Origin: Hyperoodon ampullatus
Taxonomy: Eukaryota; Chordata; Mammalia; Artiodactyla; Ziphiidae
Length of the DNA: 64,000 bases
Direction of reading: 5' to 3'
Assembly (NCBI GenBank): GCA_949752795.1
Contig: CATKHW010000381.1
Span: forward strand, 496,001-560,000
Below are positions 12,000 through 24,839 of this stretch, piece by piece. The notes beneath the pieces were generated by a model. The model worked only from the letters and a program-made list of their open reading frames with translations, was not told the DNA's origin and made no database searches. The stretch's first letter is position 1, and the number at the start of each line of letters is the position of its first letter. Made by a program: the position numbers and the translations under genes.

Positions 12000-12914
12000 A
12001 TGAGAAAGCAGAAAAACACACAGCAGGTGAAGGAGCAAGATAAAAACCTACCAGACCTAACAAATGAAGAGGTAATAGGCAGTCTACCTGAAAAAGAATT
12101 CAGAATAATGATAGTAAAGCTGATCCAAGATTCTATTTCCCAGATCCAAAATCTTGGAAATAGAATAGACAATATGCAAGAAACAGTTAACAAGGACCTA
12201 GAAGAACTAAAGATGAATCAAGCATCGATTAAAAACACAATAAATGAAATGAAAAATACTCTAGATGGGATCAATAGCAGAATAACTGAGGCAGAAGAAC
12301 GGATAAGTGAGGTGGAAGATAAAATAGTGGAAATAACTGATGCAGAGAAAAATAAAGAAAAAAGAATGAAAAGAACAGAGGACAGTCTCAGAGACCTCTG
12401 GGACAACATTAAACGCACCAACATTCGAATTATAGGGGTTCCAGAAGAAGAAGAGAAAAAGAAAGGGACTGAGAAAATATTTGAAGAGATTATAGTTGAA
12501 AACTTCCCTAATATGGGAAAGGAAATAGTTAATCAAGTCCAGGAGGCACAGAGAGTCCCATACAGAATAAATCCAAGGAGAAATACGCCAAGACACATAT
12601 TAATCAAACTGTCAAAAATTAAACACAAAGAAATCATATTAAAAGCAGCAAGGGAAAAACAACAAATAACACACAAGGGAATCCCCATCAGGTTAACAGC
12701 TGATCTCTCAGCAGAAACTCTACAAGCCAGAAGGGAGTGGCAGGACATAATTAAAGTGATGAAGGAGAGAAACCTGCAACCAAGATTACTCTACCCAGCA
12801 AGGATCTCATTCAGATTTGATGGAGAAATTAAAACGTTTACAGACAAGCAAAAGCTGAGAGAGTTCAGCACCACCAAACCAGCTTTACAGCAAATGCTAA
12901 AGGAACTTCTCTAG
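12000..12914 (+). CDS. ORF1: L1 ORF1 protein, RNA-binding nucleic acid chaperone (304 aa)
   Basis: This protein trimerises and coats L1 RNA to form the cytoplasmic ribonucleoprotein needed for retrotransposition. The frame is intact from atg (after aagcaaa) to tag. Residues 40-135 have the heptad-rich, Glu/Lys/Ile-rich composition of the coiled coil. An RRM-like domain follows ([12 protein letters not shown] at 141-152, [17 protein letters not shown] at 195-211, KAAREKQQ at 215-222). The C-terminal domain spans about 231-300 ([33 protein letters not shown]). The length is slightly under the human protein. No stop or frameshift is seen. The L1 internal promoter should drive it, with ORF2 on the same transcript 58 bases downstream. 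Confidence 0.95.
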   Translation: MRKQKNTQQVKEQDKNLPDLTNEEVIGSLPEKEFRIMIVKLIQDSISQIQNLGNRIDNMQETVNKDLEELKMNQASIKNTINEMKNTLDGINSRITEAEERISEVEDKIVEITDAEKNKEKRMKRTEDSLRDLWDNIKRTNIRIIGVPEEEEKKKGTEKIFEEIIVENFPNMGKEIVNQVQEAQRVPYRINPRRNTPRHILIKLSKIKHKEIILKAAREKQQITHKGIPIRLTADLSAETLQARREWQDIIKVMKERNLQPRLLYPARISFRFDGEIKTFTDKQKLREFSTTKPALQQMLKELL

Positions 12915-12972
12915 GCAAGAAACACAACAGAAGGAATATTCCTACAATAACGAACCCAAAGCAATTACGGAA

Positions 12973-15900
12973 ATGGGAATAGAAACATACATATCAATAA
13001 TTACCTTAAATGTAAATGGACTAAATGCTCCCACCAAAAGACACAGAGTGGCTGAATGGATACAAAAACAAGACCCATATATATGCTGTCTACAAGAGAC
13101 CCACTTCAGACCTAGAGACACATACAGATTGAAAGTAAGGGGATGGAAAAAGATATTCCATGCAAATGGAAATCAAAAGAAAGCTGGAGTAGCAATTCTT
13201 ATATCAGACAAAATAGACTTTAAAATAAAGACTATTAGAAGAGACAAAGAAGGACACTACATAACGATAAAGGGATCGATCCAAGAAGAAGATATAACAA
13301 TTGTAAATATTTATGCACCCAACATAGGAGCACCTCAATACATAAGGCAAATACTAACAGCCATAAAAGGGGAAATCGACAGTAACACAATCAGAGTAGG
13401 GGACTTTAACACCCCACTTTCACCAAAGGACAGATCATCCAAAATGAAAATAAATAAGGAAACACAAGCTTTAAATGATACATTAAACAAGATGGACTTA
13501 ATTGATATTTATAGGACATTCCACCCAAAAACAACAGAATACACATTTTTCTCAAGTGCTCATGGAACATTCTCCAGGATAGATCATATCTTGGGTCACA
13601 AATCAAGCCTTGGTAAATTTAAGAAAATTGAAATTGTATCAAGTATCTTTTCCGACCACAATGCTATGAGACTCGACGTCAATTACAGGAAAAGATCTGT
13701 AAAAAATACAAACACATGGAGGCTAAACAATACACTACTCAATAATGAAGTGATCACTGAAGAAATCAAAGAGGAAATTAAGAAATACTTAGAAACAAAT
13801 GACAATGGAGACATGACGACCCAAAACCTATGGGACGCAGCAAAAGCAGTTCTAAGGGGGAAGTTTATAGCAATACAATCCCACCTTAAGAAACAGGAAA
13901 CATTTCGAGTAAACAACCTGACCCTGCACCTAAAGCAATTAGAGAAAGAAGAACAAAAAACCCCCAAAGTTAGCAGAAGGAAAGAAATCATAAAGATCAG
14001 ATCAGAAATAAATGAAAAAGAAATGAAGGAAACGATAGCAAAGATCAACCAAACTAAAAGCTGGTTCTTTGAGAAGATAAACAAAATTGACAAACCATTA
14101 GCCAGACTCATCAAGAAAAGAAGGGAGAAGACTCAAATCAGTAGAATTAGAAATGAAAAAGGAGAAGTAACAACTGACACTGCAGAAATACAAAAGATCA
14201 TGAGAGATTACTATAAGCAACTCTATGCCAATAAAATGGACAACTTGGAAGAAATGGACAAATTCTTAGAAATGCACAACCTACCAAGACTGACTCAGGA
14301 AGAAATAGAAAATATGAACAGACCAATCACAAGCACTGAAATTGAAACTGTGATTAAAAATCTTCCATCAAACAAAACCCCAGGACCAGATGGCTTCACA
14401 GGCGAATTCTATCAAACATTTAGAGAAGAGCTAACACCCATCCTTCTCAAACTCTTCCAAACAATTTCAGAGGAAGGAACACTCCCAAACTCATTCTACG
14501 AGGCCACCATCACCTTGATACCAAAACCAGGCAAGGATGTCACAAAGAAAGAAAACTACAGGCCAATATCACTGATGAACATAGATGCAAAAATCCTCAA
14601 CAAAATACTAGCAAACAGAATCCAACAGCACATTAAAAGGATCATACACCATGATCAAGTGGGGTTTATTCCAGGAATGCAAGGATTCTTCAATATACGC
14701 AAATCAATCAATGTGATACACCATATTAACAAGTTGAAGGAGAAAAACCATATGATCATCTCAATAGATGCAGAGAAAGCTTTCGACAAAATTCAACACC
14801 CATTTATGATAAAAACCCTGCAGAAAGTAGGCATAGAGGGAACTTTCCTCAACATAATAAAGGCCATATATGACAAACCCACAGCCAACATTGTCCTCAA
14901 TGGTGAAAAACTGAAACCATTTCCACTAAGATCAGGAACAAGACAAGGCTGCCCACTCTCACCACTCTTATTCAACCTAGTTTTGGAAGTTTTAGCCACA
15001 GCAATCAGAGAAGAAAAGGAAATAAAAGGAATCCAAATTGGAAAAGAAGAAGTAAAGCTGTCACTGTTTGCAGATGACATGATACTATACATAGAGAATC
15101 CTAAAGATGCTACCGAAAAACTACTAGAGCTAATCAATGAATTTGGTAAAGTAGCAGGATACAAAATTAATGCACAGAAATCTCTGGCATTCCTGTACAC
15201 TAATGATGAAAAATCTGAAAATGAAATCAAGAAAACACTCCCATTTACCATTGCAACAAAAAGAATAAAATATCTAGGAATAAACCTACCTAAGGAGACA
15301 AAAGACCTGTATGCAGAAAAGTATAAGACACTGATGAAAGAAATTAAAGATGATATAAATAGATGGAGAGATATACCATGCTCCTGGATTGGAAGAATCA
15401 ATATTGTGAAAATGACTCTACTACCCAAAGCAATCTACAGATTCAATGCAATCCCTATCAAACTACCACTGGCATTTTTCACAGAAGTAGAACAAAAAAT
15501 TTCAAAATTTGTTTGGAAAAACAAAAGACCCCGAATAGCCAAAGCAATCTTGAGAACGAAAAACGGAGCTGGAGGAATCAGGCTGCCTGACTTCAGACTA
15601 TACTACAAAGCTACAGTAATTAAGACAGTGTGGTACTGGCATAAAAACAGAAAGATAGATCAGTGGATCAGGATAGAAAGCCCAGAGATAAACCCACGCA
15701 CATATGGCCAACTTATCTTTGATAAAGGAGGCAGGAATGTACAGTGGAGAAAGGACAGCCTCTTCAATAAGTGGTGCTTGGAAAACTGGACAGGGACATG
15801 TAAAAGTATGAGATTAGATCATTCCCTAACACCATACACAAAAATAAGCTCAAAATGGATTAAAGACCTAAATGTAAGGCCAGAAACTATCAAACTCTTA

Positions 15901-16806
15901 GAGGAAAACATAGGTAGAACACTCTATGACATAAATCACAGCAAGATCCTTTTGGACCCACCTCCTAGAGAAATGGAACTAAAAACAAAGATAAACAAAT
16001 GGGACCTAATGAAACTTCAAAGCTTTTGCACAGCAAAGGAAACCATAAACAAGACCAAAAGACAACCCTCAGAATGGGAGAAAATATTTGCAAATGAAGC
16101 AACTGACAAAGGATTAATCTCCAAAATTTATAAACAGCTCATGCAGCTCAAGAGCAAAAAAACAAACAACCCAATCCAAAAATGGGCAGAAGACTTAAAT
16201 AGGCATTTCTCCACAGAAGATATACAGACTGCCAACAAACACATGAAAGAATGCTCAACATCATTAATCATTAGAGAAATGCAAATCAAAACTACAATGA
16301 GATATCATCTCACACCAGTCAGAATGGCCATCATCAAGAAATCTAGAAACAATAAATGCTGGAGAGGGTGTGGAGAAAAGGGAACACTCTTGCACTGCTG
16401 GTGGGAATGTGAATTGGTACAGCCACTATGGAGAACAGTATGGAGGTTCCTTAAAAAACTAAAAATAGAACTACCATATGACCCAGCAATCCCACTACTA
16501 GGCATATACCCTGAGAAAACCATAATTCAAAAAGAGACATGTACCAAAATGTTCATTGCAGCTCTATTCACAATAGCCCGGAGCTGGAAACAACCTAAGT
16601 GTCCATCATCGGATGAATGGATAAAGAAGATGTGGCACATATATACAATGGAATATTACTCAGCCATAAAAAGAAACGAAACTGAGCTATTTGTAATGAG
16701 GTGGATAGACCTAGAGTCTGTCATACAGAGTGAAGTAAGTCACAAAGAGAAAGACAAATACCGTATGCTAACACATATATATGGAATTAAAAAAAAAATG
16801 TCATGA
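12973..16806 (+). CDS. ORF2: L1 ORF2 protein, endonuclease and reverse transcriptase (1277 aa)
   Basis: This enzyme nicks genomic DNA and copies L1 RNA at the nick. The N-terminal APE-type endonuclease (residues 1 to about 240) keeps its signatures: LNVNGLNAP at 12-20, CLQETH with Glu42, [22 protein letters not shown] and SDHNA. The reverse transcriptase core has [55 protein letters not shown] and the catalytic FADD at 699-702 (DNA 15067-15078). The C-terminal cysteine-rich domain reads C1129-X3-C1133-X7-H1141-X4-C1146. The frame is unbroken and of usual length. ORF2 is expected to be translated at low level from the bicistronic L1 RNA after ORF1. Nothing disabling is visible; activity is inferred. 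Confidence 0.96.
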   Translation: MGIETYISIITLNVNGLNAPTKRHRVAEWIQKQDPYICCLQETHFRPRDTYRLKVRGWKKIFHANGNQKKAGVAILISDKIDFKIKTIRRDKEGHYITIKGSIQEEDITIVNIYAPNIGAPQYIRQILTAIKGEIDSNTIRVGDFNTPLSPKDRSSKMKINKETQALNDTLNKMDLIDIYRTFHPKTTEYTFFSSAHGTFSRIDHILGHKSSLGKFKKIEIVSSIFSDHNAMRLDVNYRKRSVKNTNTWRLNNTLLNNEVITEEIKEEIKKYLETNDNGDMTTQNLWDAAKAVLRGKFIAIQSHLKKQETFRVNNLTLHLKQLEKEEQKTPKVSRRKEIIKIRSEINEKEMKETIAKINQTKSWFFEKINKIDKPLARLIKKRREKTQISRIRNEKGEVTTDTAEIQKIMRDYYKQLYANKMDNLEEMDKFLEMHNLPRLTQEEIENMNRPITSTEIETVIKNLPSNKTPGPDGFTGEFYQTFREELTPILLKLFQTISEEGTLPNSFYEATITLIPKPGKDVTKKENYRPISLMNIDAKILNKILANRIQQHIKRIIHHDQVGFIPGMQGFFNIRKSINVIHHINKLKEKNHMIISIDAEKAFDKIQHPFMIKTLQKVGIEGTFLNIIKAIYDKPTANIVLNGEKLKPFPLRSGTRQGCPLSPLLFNLVLEVLATAIREEKEIKGIQIGKEEVKLSLFADDMILYIENPKDATEKLLELINEFGKVAGYKINAQKSLAFLYTNDEKSENEIKKTLPFTIATKRIKYLGINLPKETKDLYAEKYKTLMKEIKDDINRWRDIPCSWIGRINIVKMTLLPKAIYRFNAIPIKLPLAFFTEVEQKISKFVWKNKRPRIAKAILRTKNGAGGIRLPDFRLYYKATVIKTVWYWHKNRKIDQWIRIESPEINPRTYGQLIFDKGGRNVQWRKDSLFNKWCLENWTGTCKSMRLDHSLTPYTKISSKWIKDLNVRPETIKLLEENIGRTLYDINHSKILLDPPPREMELKTKINKWDLMKLQSFCTAKETINKTKRQPSEWEKIFANEATDKGLISKIYKQLMQLKSKKTNNPIQKWAEDLNRHFSTEDIQTANKHMKECSTSLIIREMQIKTTMRYHLTPVRMAIIKKSRNNKCWRGCGEKGTLLHCWWECELVQPLWRTVWRFLKKLKIELPYDPAIPLLGIYPEKTIIQKETCTKMFIAALFTIARSWKQPKCPSSDEWIKKMWHIYTMEYYSAIKRNETELFVMRWIDLESVIQSEVSHKEKDKYRMLTHIYGIKKKMS

Positions 16807-17113
16807 AGAACCTAGGGGTAAAACGGGAATAAAGACACAGACCTACTTGAGAATGGACTTGAGGATATGGGGAAGGGGAAGGGTAAGCTGTGGCAAAGGG
16901 AAAGAGAGGCATGGACATATATACACTACCAAACGTAAGGTAGATAGATAGTGGGAAGCAGCCGCAGAGCACAGGGAGATCAGCTCGGTGCTTTGTGACC
17001 GCCTGGAGGGGTGGGATGGGGAGGGTGGGAGGGAGGGAGATGCATGAGGGAGGGGATGTGGGAACAGATGTATATGTATGACTGATTCACTTTGTTATAA
17101 AGCAGAAACTAAT
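16807..17113 (+). other. L1 3'UTR
   Basis: About 300 bases between the ORF2 stop and the A tail. It contains a guanine-rich run and ends in ttataaagcagaaactaat just before the adenines, where the A run itself completes an aataaa polyadenylation signal at about 17111-17116. Confidence 0.88.
17008..17038 (+). other. G-rich tract with quadruplex potential in the L1 3'UTR
   Basis: Several runs of three or four guanines (ggggtgggatggggaggg and gggagggaggg) are separated by one or two bases, which satisfies the usual G-quadruplex pattern. Guanine-rich 3'UTR tracts are typical of mammalian L1s. Confidence 0.75.
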
Positions 17114-17140
17114 AAAAAAAAAAAAAAAAAAAAAAAAAAA
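17114..17140 (+). other. L1 poly(A) tail, 27 A
   Basis: An uninterrupted run of adenines directly followed by the right target-site duplication. A pure tail implies a young insertion. Confidence 0.95.
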
Positions 17141-17150
17141 CAGAGTTTGA
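17141..17150 (+). repeat. Target-site duplication of L1, right copy
   Basis: cagagtttga, identical to 9838-9847, after which the satellite sequence resumes in register (tataagcacaggtacc). Confidence 0.92.
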
Positions 17151-18684
17151 TATAAGCACAGGTACCGTTCCAAAAACCAAATATGGAAAAGACAAGACCT
17201 ACACCTTCCTCAGTGAAAGGGACTCAAAACCCCATATTTCCCGCAGAGGAATATATCTGACTAGTAAGAATCTTAAAACCTATGTATTGATAGGTCTCCG
17301 TAAGGGAATCAAGTGTGTCTAGACTGGCATAAACATGGCAGCGAGAATCAGCTCAAACCCACTATAAAAAGGAATTTCAAAAACAAAACAAAAAAACTGG
17401 GAAATTCTTTACAATTCCTTCAGGGTCTCTGATGAAACCTGCAATGACCCTATCTACAACGACAGCTGGATGTGGCATAAGGCTGCACACTTGGGACTGA
17501 GACGATTGGGGAGATTTGGTGAGCAAATGCAGACCCTTTAAAGCACAAATGCCTGGCACCCATTCCATGGGTCCCAACTCTCCAGGTTGAAGTGAATATT
17601 ACTAAAGCTATAACATGTACGGGAAACCTAGAGAACGGACACACTGTGAATACGAAAGGTTTCTAAAAGTCAACGAATAGTCCCTCTCCTGGTGCTCCGG
17701 TTTGACTTTCCATCTGCTTTACTATCAAACTCCCAGCTTGGAGAGACAGCCCCTTTAACCTCCTGGTTCGCACAGGTTACCAATTTGGCAGAGGATGAAA
17801 GGGAAGAGGGAGAACCAATGAGAGAGTAGCTGTTAAGCATTTGGACGGGCACATATCACTGTAATTTCCCGGCAGGAAGAAGAATTAACCAAAGTCTCAG
17901 CCACCGACCGGGAACAAGTATAGGTCCTGAACCAAAATTTTGGACTTGCGGTCAGCTCACCAAAAACGAGTTGAAAAATGGAGCTCAGGGGCACAGCAAT
18001 TCACAAACTGGCCGAGTAATAAAGGACAACTATCGTCCAAAAATCTGTTGAGGGAAGGCAACGAGGCGGACTTGAAAGCGAGGCAGAATAGCAGGAAACA
18101 GATTTCAAGAGGTACGTCGGAATCGCCTTTAAAGCACAGGAAGAGGGGCACAACTTCGACAATGATGCACTTGGCCAAAAAGTGCGTATGCGTTTTCTCC
18201 TGAATATATTCAGGAGAAAACGCATACGCCCTTTTTGGCCAAGCAAAAAGCGGGCAATGCAAATCTGCACTACAAAGAAGTATCACTTCCCACCGGTCAA
18301 AAGGGACATCCACAAAATGTGTAAAAACCAGAAAGGCAAGACAGGCCCTGGAGAACAGGGAGCCTTGTTATGCTGATGGGCGGGATGTAAATTGCCTACT
18401 GCCTCTATGGAGGAGTATATTGTGTTCCCTAAAATAAGTAAAGAACAGAGCTAAAGAGCCAAGGGCATTTCCAGTCTAGGGAATATACCTTGGGAAAACT
18501 GAAAATCAATAAGACAGAGCCACCCCAAAATTTAGGGCTGCACTGCTTACAAGGACCTCAACTTGGGTACACCTTAAATATCCCAGGAAATATGAAAATG
18601 GTTCAAAAATTGTGGTACTTACATACGATGGAATATCCCTCAGCCATGAAATCAATGTCATAAGACCAGAAGCAGCAAAATGGG

Positions 18685-20156
18685 TGGATTCAGGTACGAT
18701 GATTCTAAGTGAAATAAGTCACAGAGAAAAAGAAACTTATCATAAGATATCACTTATGAAGATCCTGTAAACATGGCTACACTTGAACTGAGTTAGGAAA
18801 GAGAACAGAGTCTCACATTTAGAAAACACTCTTATGCCTGCTTAAGGGGGAAGGAGAGGTGGGGTGATGCATAAAACCAGAGTTTGATATAAGCACAGGT
18901 ACCGTTCCAAAAACCAAATATGGAATAGACAAGACCCACACCTTCCTCAGTGAAAGGGACTCAAAACCCCATATTTCCCGCAGAGGAATATATCTGACTA
19001 GTAAGAATCTTAAAACCTATGTATTGATAGGTCTCCGTAAGGGAATCAAGTGTGTCTAGACTGGCATAAACATGGCAGCGAGAATCAGCTCAAACCCACT
19101 ATAAAAAGGAATTTCAAAAACAAAACAAAAAAACTGGGAAATTCTTTACAATTCCTTCAGGGTCTCTGATGAAACCTGCAATGACCCTATCTACAATGAC
19201 AGATGGATGTGGCATAAGGAGGGACACTTGGGAATGAGACGATTGGGGAGATTTGGTGAGCAAATGCAGTCCCTTTAAAGCACAAATGCCTGGCACCCAT
19301 TCCATGGGTCCCAACTCTCCAGGTTGAAGTGAATATTACTAAAGCTATAACATGTACGGGAAACCTAGAGAACGGACACACTGTGAATACGAAAGGTTTC
19401 TAAAAGTCAACGAATAGTCCCTCTCCTGGTGCTCCGGTTTGACTTTCCATCTGCTTTACTATCAAACTCCCAGCTTGGAGAGACAGCCCCTTTAACCTCC
19501 TGGTTCGCACAGTTTTCCAATTTGGGAGAGGATGAAAGGGAAGAGGGAGAACCAATGAGAGAGTAGCTGTTAAGCATTTGGACGGGCACATATCACTGTA
19601 ATTTCCCGGCAGGAAGAAGAATTAACCAAAGTCTCAGCCACCGACCGGGAACCAGTATAGGTCCTGAACCAAAATTTTGGACTTGCGGTCAGCTCACCAA
19701 AAACGAGTTGAAAAATGGAGCTCAGGGGCACAGCAATTCACAAACTGGCCGAGTAATAAAGGACAAGTATCGTCCAAAAATCTGTTGAGGGAAGGCAACG
19801 AGGCGGACTTGAAAGCGAGGCAGAATAGCAGTAAACAGATTTCAAGAGGTACGTTGGAATCGCCTTTAAAGCACAGGAAGAGGGGCACAACTTCGACAAT
19901 GATGCACTTGGCCAAAAAGAGCTACAGAGCCAAGGGCACTTCCAGTCTAGGGAATATACCTTGGGAAAACTGAAAATCAATAAGACAGAGCCACCCCAAT
20001 ATTTAGGGCTGCACTGCTTACAAGGACCTCAACTTGGGTACACCTTAAATATCCCAGGAAATATAAAAATGGTTCAAAAAATTGTGGTACTTACGTACGA
20101 TGGAATATCCCTCAGCCAGGAAATCAATGTCATAAGACCAGTAGCAGCAAAATGGG
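18685..20156 (+). repeat. Satellite unit 8, 264 bp deletion form (1472 bp)
   Basis: The left arm of the palindrome is cut after cttggccaaaaag (19907-19919) and joined to agctacagagcc of the ORF2-like block. This removes the rest of the palindrome and about 190 bases after it. The joint has about 2 bp of microhomology (ag). Confidence 0.94.
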
Positions 20157-21629
20157 TGGATTCAGGTACGATGATTCTAAGTGAAATAAGTCACACAGAA
20201 AAAGAAACTTATCATAAGATATCACTTATGAAGTTCCTGTAAACATGGCTACACTTGAACTGAGTTAGGAAAGAGAACAGTGTCTCACATTTAGAAAACA
20301 CTCTTATGCCTGCTTAAGGGGGAAGGAGAGGTGGGGTGATGCATAAAACCAGAGTTTGATATAAACACAGGTACCGTTCCAAAAACCAACTATGGAATAG
20401 ACAAGACCTACACCTTCCTCAGTGAAAGGGACTCAAAACACCATATTTCCCGCAGAGGAATATATCTGACTAGTAAGAATCTTAAAACCTATGTATTGAT
20501 ATGTCTCCATAAGGGAATCAAGTGTGTCTAGACTGGCATAAACATGGCAGCGAGAATCAGCTCAAACCCACTATAAAAAGGAATTTCAAAAACAAAACAA
20601 AAAAAACTGGGAAATTCTTTACAATTCCTTCAGGGTCTCTGATGAAACCTGGAATGACCTTATCTACAATGACAGATCGATGTGGCATAAGGCTGGACAC
20701 TTGGGACTGAGACGATTGGTGAGATTGGGTGAGCAAATGCAGACCCTTTAAAGCAATAATGCCTGGCACCCATTCCATGTGTCCCAACTCTCCAGGTTGA
20801 AGGGAATATTACTACAGTTATAACATGTACGGGAAACCTAGAGAACGGACACACTGTGAATACGAAAGGTTTCTAAAAGTCAACGAATAGTCCCTCTCCT
20901 GGTGCTCCGGTTTGACTTTCCATCTGCTTTACTATCAAACTCCCAGCTTGGAGAGACAGCCCCTTTAACCTCCTGGTTCGCACAGGTTTACAATTTGGCA
21001 GAGGATGAAAGGGAAGAGGGAGAACCAATGAGAGAGTAGCTGTTAGGCATTTGGACGGGCACATATCACTGTAATTTCCCGGCAGGAAGAAGTATTAACC
21101 AAAGTCTCAACCACCCACCGGGAACCAGTATAGGTCCTGAACCAAAATTTTGGACTTGCGGTCAGCTCACCAAAAACGAGTTGAAAAATGGAGCTCAGGG
21201 GCACAGCAATTCACAAACTGGCCGAGTAATAAAGGACAAGTATCGTCCAAAAATCTGTTGAGGGAAGGCAACGAGGCGGACTTGAAAGCGAGGCAGAATA
21301 GCAGTGAACAGATTTCAAGAGGTACGTTGGAATCGCCTTTAAAGCACAGGAAGAGGGGCACAACTTCGACAATGATGCACTTGGCCAAAAAGAGCTACAG
21401 AGCCAAGGGCACTTCCAGTCTAGGGAATATACCTTGGGAAAACTGAAAATCAATAAGACAGAGCCACCCCAATATTTAGGGCTGCACTGCTTACAAGGAC
21501 CTCAACTTGGGTACACCTTAAATATCCCAGGAAATATAAAAATGGTTCAAAAAATTGTGGTACTTACGTACGATGGAATATCCCTCAGCCAGGAAATCAA
21601 TGTCATGAGACCAGTAGCAGCAAAATGGG
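20157..21629 (+). repeat. Satellite unit 9, 264 bp deletion form (1473 bp)
   Basis: It has the same joint as unit 8, at about 21380-21393, and the same variants on both sides. Units 8-10 are therefore copies of one deletion event. Confidence 0.94.
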
Positions 21630-23101
21630 TGGATTCAGGTACGATGATTCTAAGTGAAATAAGTCACACAGAAAAAGAAACTTATCATAAGATATCACTT
21701 ATGAAGATCCTGTAAACATGGCTACACTTGAACTGAGTTAGGAAAGAAGACATTGTCTCATATTAAGAAAACACTCTTATGCCTGCTTAAGGGGGAAGGA
21801 GAGGTGGGGTGATGCATAAAACCAGAGTTTGATATAAGCACAGGTACCGTTCCAAAAACCAACTATGGAATAGACAAGACCTACACCTTCCTCAGTGAAA
21901 GGGACTCAAAACCCCATATTTCCCGCAGAGGAATATATCTTACTAGTAAGAATCTTAAAACCTATGTATTGATATGTCTCCGTAAGGGAATCAAGTATGT
22001 CTAGACTGGCATAAACATGGCAGCGAGAATCAGCTCAAACCCACTATAAAAAGGAATTTCAAAAACAAAACAAAAAAACTGGGAAATTCTTTACAATTCC
22101 TTCAGGGTCTCTGATGAAACCTGGAATGACCCTATCTAAAATGACAGCTGGATGTGGCATAAGCCTGGTCACCTGGGGTTGAGAGGATTGGTGAGATTGG
22201 GTGAGCAAATGCAGACCCTTTAAAGCAATAATGCATGGCACCCTTTCCATGGTTCCCAACTCTCCAGGTTAAAGGGAATATTACTACAGTTATAACATGT
22301 ACGGGAAACCTAGAGAACGGACACACTGTGAATATGAAAGGTTTCTAAAACTCAACGAATAGTCCCTCTCCTGGTGCTCCGGTTTGGCTTTCCATCTGCT
22401 TTACTATCAATCTCCCAACTTGGAGAGACAGCCCCTTTAACCTCCTGGGTCGCACAGGTTTCCAATTTGGCAGAGGATGAAAGGGAAGAGGGAGAACCAA
22501 TGAGAGAGTAGCTGTTAGGCATTTGGACGGGCACATATCACTCTAACTTCCCGGCAGGAAGAAGAATTAACCAAAGTCTCAGCCCCCCACCGGGAAGCAG
22601 CATAGGTCCTGAACCAAAATTCTGGACTTGCGGTCAGCTCACAAAAAACGAGTTGATAAATGGAGCTCAGTGGCACAGCAATTCACAAAATGGCCGAGTA
22701 ATAAAGGACAACTATCGTCCAAAAATCTGTTGAGGGAAGGCAACGAGGCGGACTTGAAAGCGAGGCAGAATAGCAGTAAACAGATTTCAAGAGGTACGTT
22801 GGAATCGCCTTTAAAGCACAGGAAGAGGGGCACAACTTCGACAATGATGCACTTGGCCAAAAAGAGCTACAGAGCCAAGGGCACTTCCAGTCTAGGGAAT
22901 ATACCTTGGGAAAACTGAAAATCAATAAGACAGAGCCACCCCAATATTTAGGGCTGCACTGCTTACAAGGACCTCAACTTGGGTACACCTTAAATATCCC
23001 AGGAAATATAAAAATGGTTCAAAAAATTGTGGTACTTACGTACGATGGAATATCCCTCAGCCAGGAAATCAATGTCATAAGACCAGTAGCAGCAAAATGG
23101 G
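21630..23101 (+). repeat. Satellite unit 10, 264 bp deletion form (1472 bp)
   Basis: The joint is at about 22853-22866, identical to units 8 and 9. This copy carries the gaagacattgtctc block and other variants of units 5-6 in its first part, so it is a mosaic. Confidence 0.94.
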
Positions 23102-24839
23102 TGGATTCAGGTACGATGATTCTAAGTGAAATAAGTCACACAGAAAAAGAAACTTATCATAAGATATCACTTATGAAGATCCTGTAAACATGGCTACACT
23201 TGAACTGAGTTAGGAAAGAGAACAGTGTCTCACATTTAGAAAACACTCTTATGCCTGCTTAAGGGGGAAGGAGAGGTGGGGTGATGCATAAAACCAGAGT
23301 TTGATATAAACACAGGTACCGTTCCAAAAACCAACTATGGAATAGACAAGACCTACACCTTCCTCAGTGAAAGGGACTCAAAACACCATATTTCCCGCAG
23401 AGGAATATATCTGACTAGTAAGAATCTTAAAACCTATGTATTGATATGTCTCCATAAGGGAATCAAGTGTGTCTAGACTGGCATAAACATGGCAGCGAGA
23501 ATCAGCTCAAACCCACTATAAAAAGGAATTTCAAAAACAAAACAAAAAAAACTGGGAAATTCTTTACAATTCCTTCAGGGTCTCTGATGAAACCTGGAAT
23601 GACCTTATCTACAATGACAGATCGATGTGGCATAAGGAGGGACACTTGGGACTGAGACGATTGGTGAGATTGGGTGAGCAAATGCAGACCCTTTAAAGCA
23701 ATAATGCCTGGCACCCATTCCATGGGTCCCAACTCTCCAGGTTGAAGGGAATATTACTACAGTTATAACATGTACGGGAAACCTAGAGAACGGACACACT
23801 GTGAATACGAAAGGTTTCTAAAAGTCAACGAATAGTCCCTCTCCTGGTGCTCCGGTTTGACTTTCCATCTGCTTTACTATCAAACTCCCAGCTTGGAGAG
23901 ACAGCCCCTTTAACCTCCTGGTTCGCACAGGTTTCCAATTTGGCAGAGGATGAAAGGGAAGAGGGAGAACCAATGAGAGAGTAGCTGTTAGGCATTTGGA
24001 CGGGCACATATCACTGTAATTTCCCGGCAGGAAGAAGAATTAACCAAAGTCTCAGCCACCCACCGGGAACCAGTATAGGTCCTGAACCAAAATTTTGGAC
24101 TTGCGGTCAGCTCACCAAAAACGAGTTGAAAAATGGAGCTCAGGGGCACAGCAATTCACAAACTGGCCGAGTAATAAAGGACAAGTATCGTCCAAAAATC
24201 TGTTGAGGGAAGGCAACGAGGCGGACTTGAAAGCGAGGCAGAATAGCAGGAAACAGATTTCAAGAGGTACGTTGGAATCGCCTTTAAAGCACAGGAAGAG
24301 GGGCACAACTTCGACAATGATGCACTTGGCCAAAAAGGGCGTATGCGTTTTCTCCTGAATATATTCAGGAGAAAACGCATACGCACTTTTTGGCCAAGCA
24401 AAAAGCGGGCAATGCAAATCTGCACTACAAAGTAGTATCACTTCCCACCGGTCAAAAGGGACATCCACAAAATGTGTAAAAACCAGAAAGGCAAGACAGG
24501 CCCTGGAAAACAGGGAGCCTTGTTATGCTGATGGGCGGGATGTAAATTGCCTACTGCCTCTATGGAGGAGTATATTGTGTTCCCTAAAATAAGTAAAGAA
24601 CAGAGCTAAAGAGCCAAGGGCATTTCCAGTCTAGGGAATATACCTTGGGAAAACTGAAAATCAATAAGACAGAGCCACCCCAAAATTTAGGGCTGCACTG
24701 CTTACAAGGACCTCAACTTGGGTACAACTTAAATATCCCAGGAAATATGAAAATGGTTCAAAAATTGTGGTACTTACATACGATGGAATATCCCTCAGCC
24801 ATGAAATCAATGTCATAAGACCAGAAGCAGCAAAATGGG
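23102..24839 (+). repeat. Satellite unit 11 (1738 bp)
   Basis: Full B-type unit. The palindrome at 24325-24398 has one mismatch in the right arm (cgcacttttt for cgcccttttt). Its first part is nearly identical to that of unit 9, while the palindrome and ORF2-like block are full length. Confidence 0.94.

Larger units (their letters stand above)
9848..17140 (+). mobile_element. Full-length L1 retrotransposon with both reading frames open
   Basis: A 7293 bp non-LTR retrotransposon with a 2.15 kb 5'UTR, ORF1 (12000-12914), a 58-base spacer, ORF2 (12973-16806), a 3'UTR and a 27-A tail, flanked by a 10 bp target-site duplication. It mobilises by target-primed reverse transcription using its own endonuclease and reverse transcriptase. 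Both open frames, the pure A tail and the exact duplication point to a recent insertion. It lies in the 3'UTR-like part of a satellite unit and no other unit has it, so it arrived after that part of the array formed. Whether it is active cannot be told from sequence alone. Confidence 0.97.
9645..18684 (+). repeat. Satellite unit 7, interrupted by a full-length L1
   Basis: The unit runs from 9645 to 9847 and resumes at 17141. Removing the L1 (7293 bp) and one copy of the 10 bp target-site duplication leaves 1737 bp, the normal length. It is B type. The palindrome at 18170-18243 has one mismatch (t at 18183). Confidence 0.95.

Noticed and set aside
9848..17140. Endogenous retrovirus reading of the reverse transcriptase at 14-15 kb
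   Set aside because: APE-type endonuclease, ORF1/ORF2 order, poly(A) tail, target-site duplication and absence of LTRs identify an L1.
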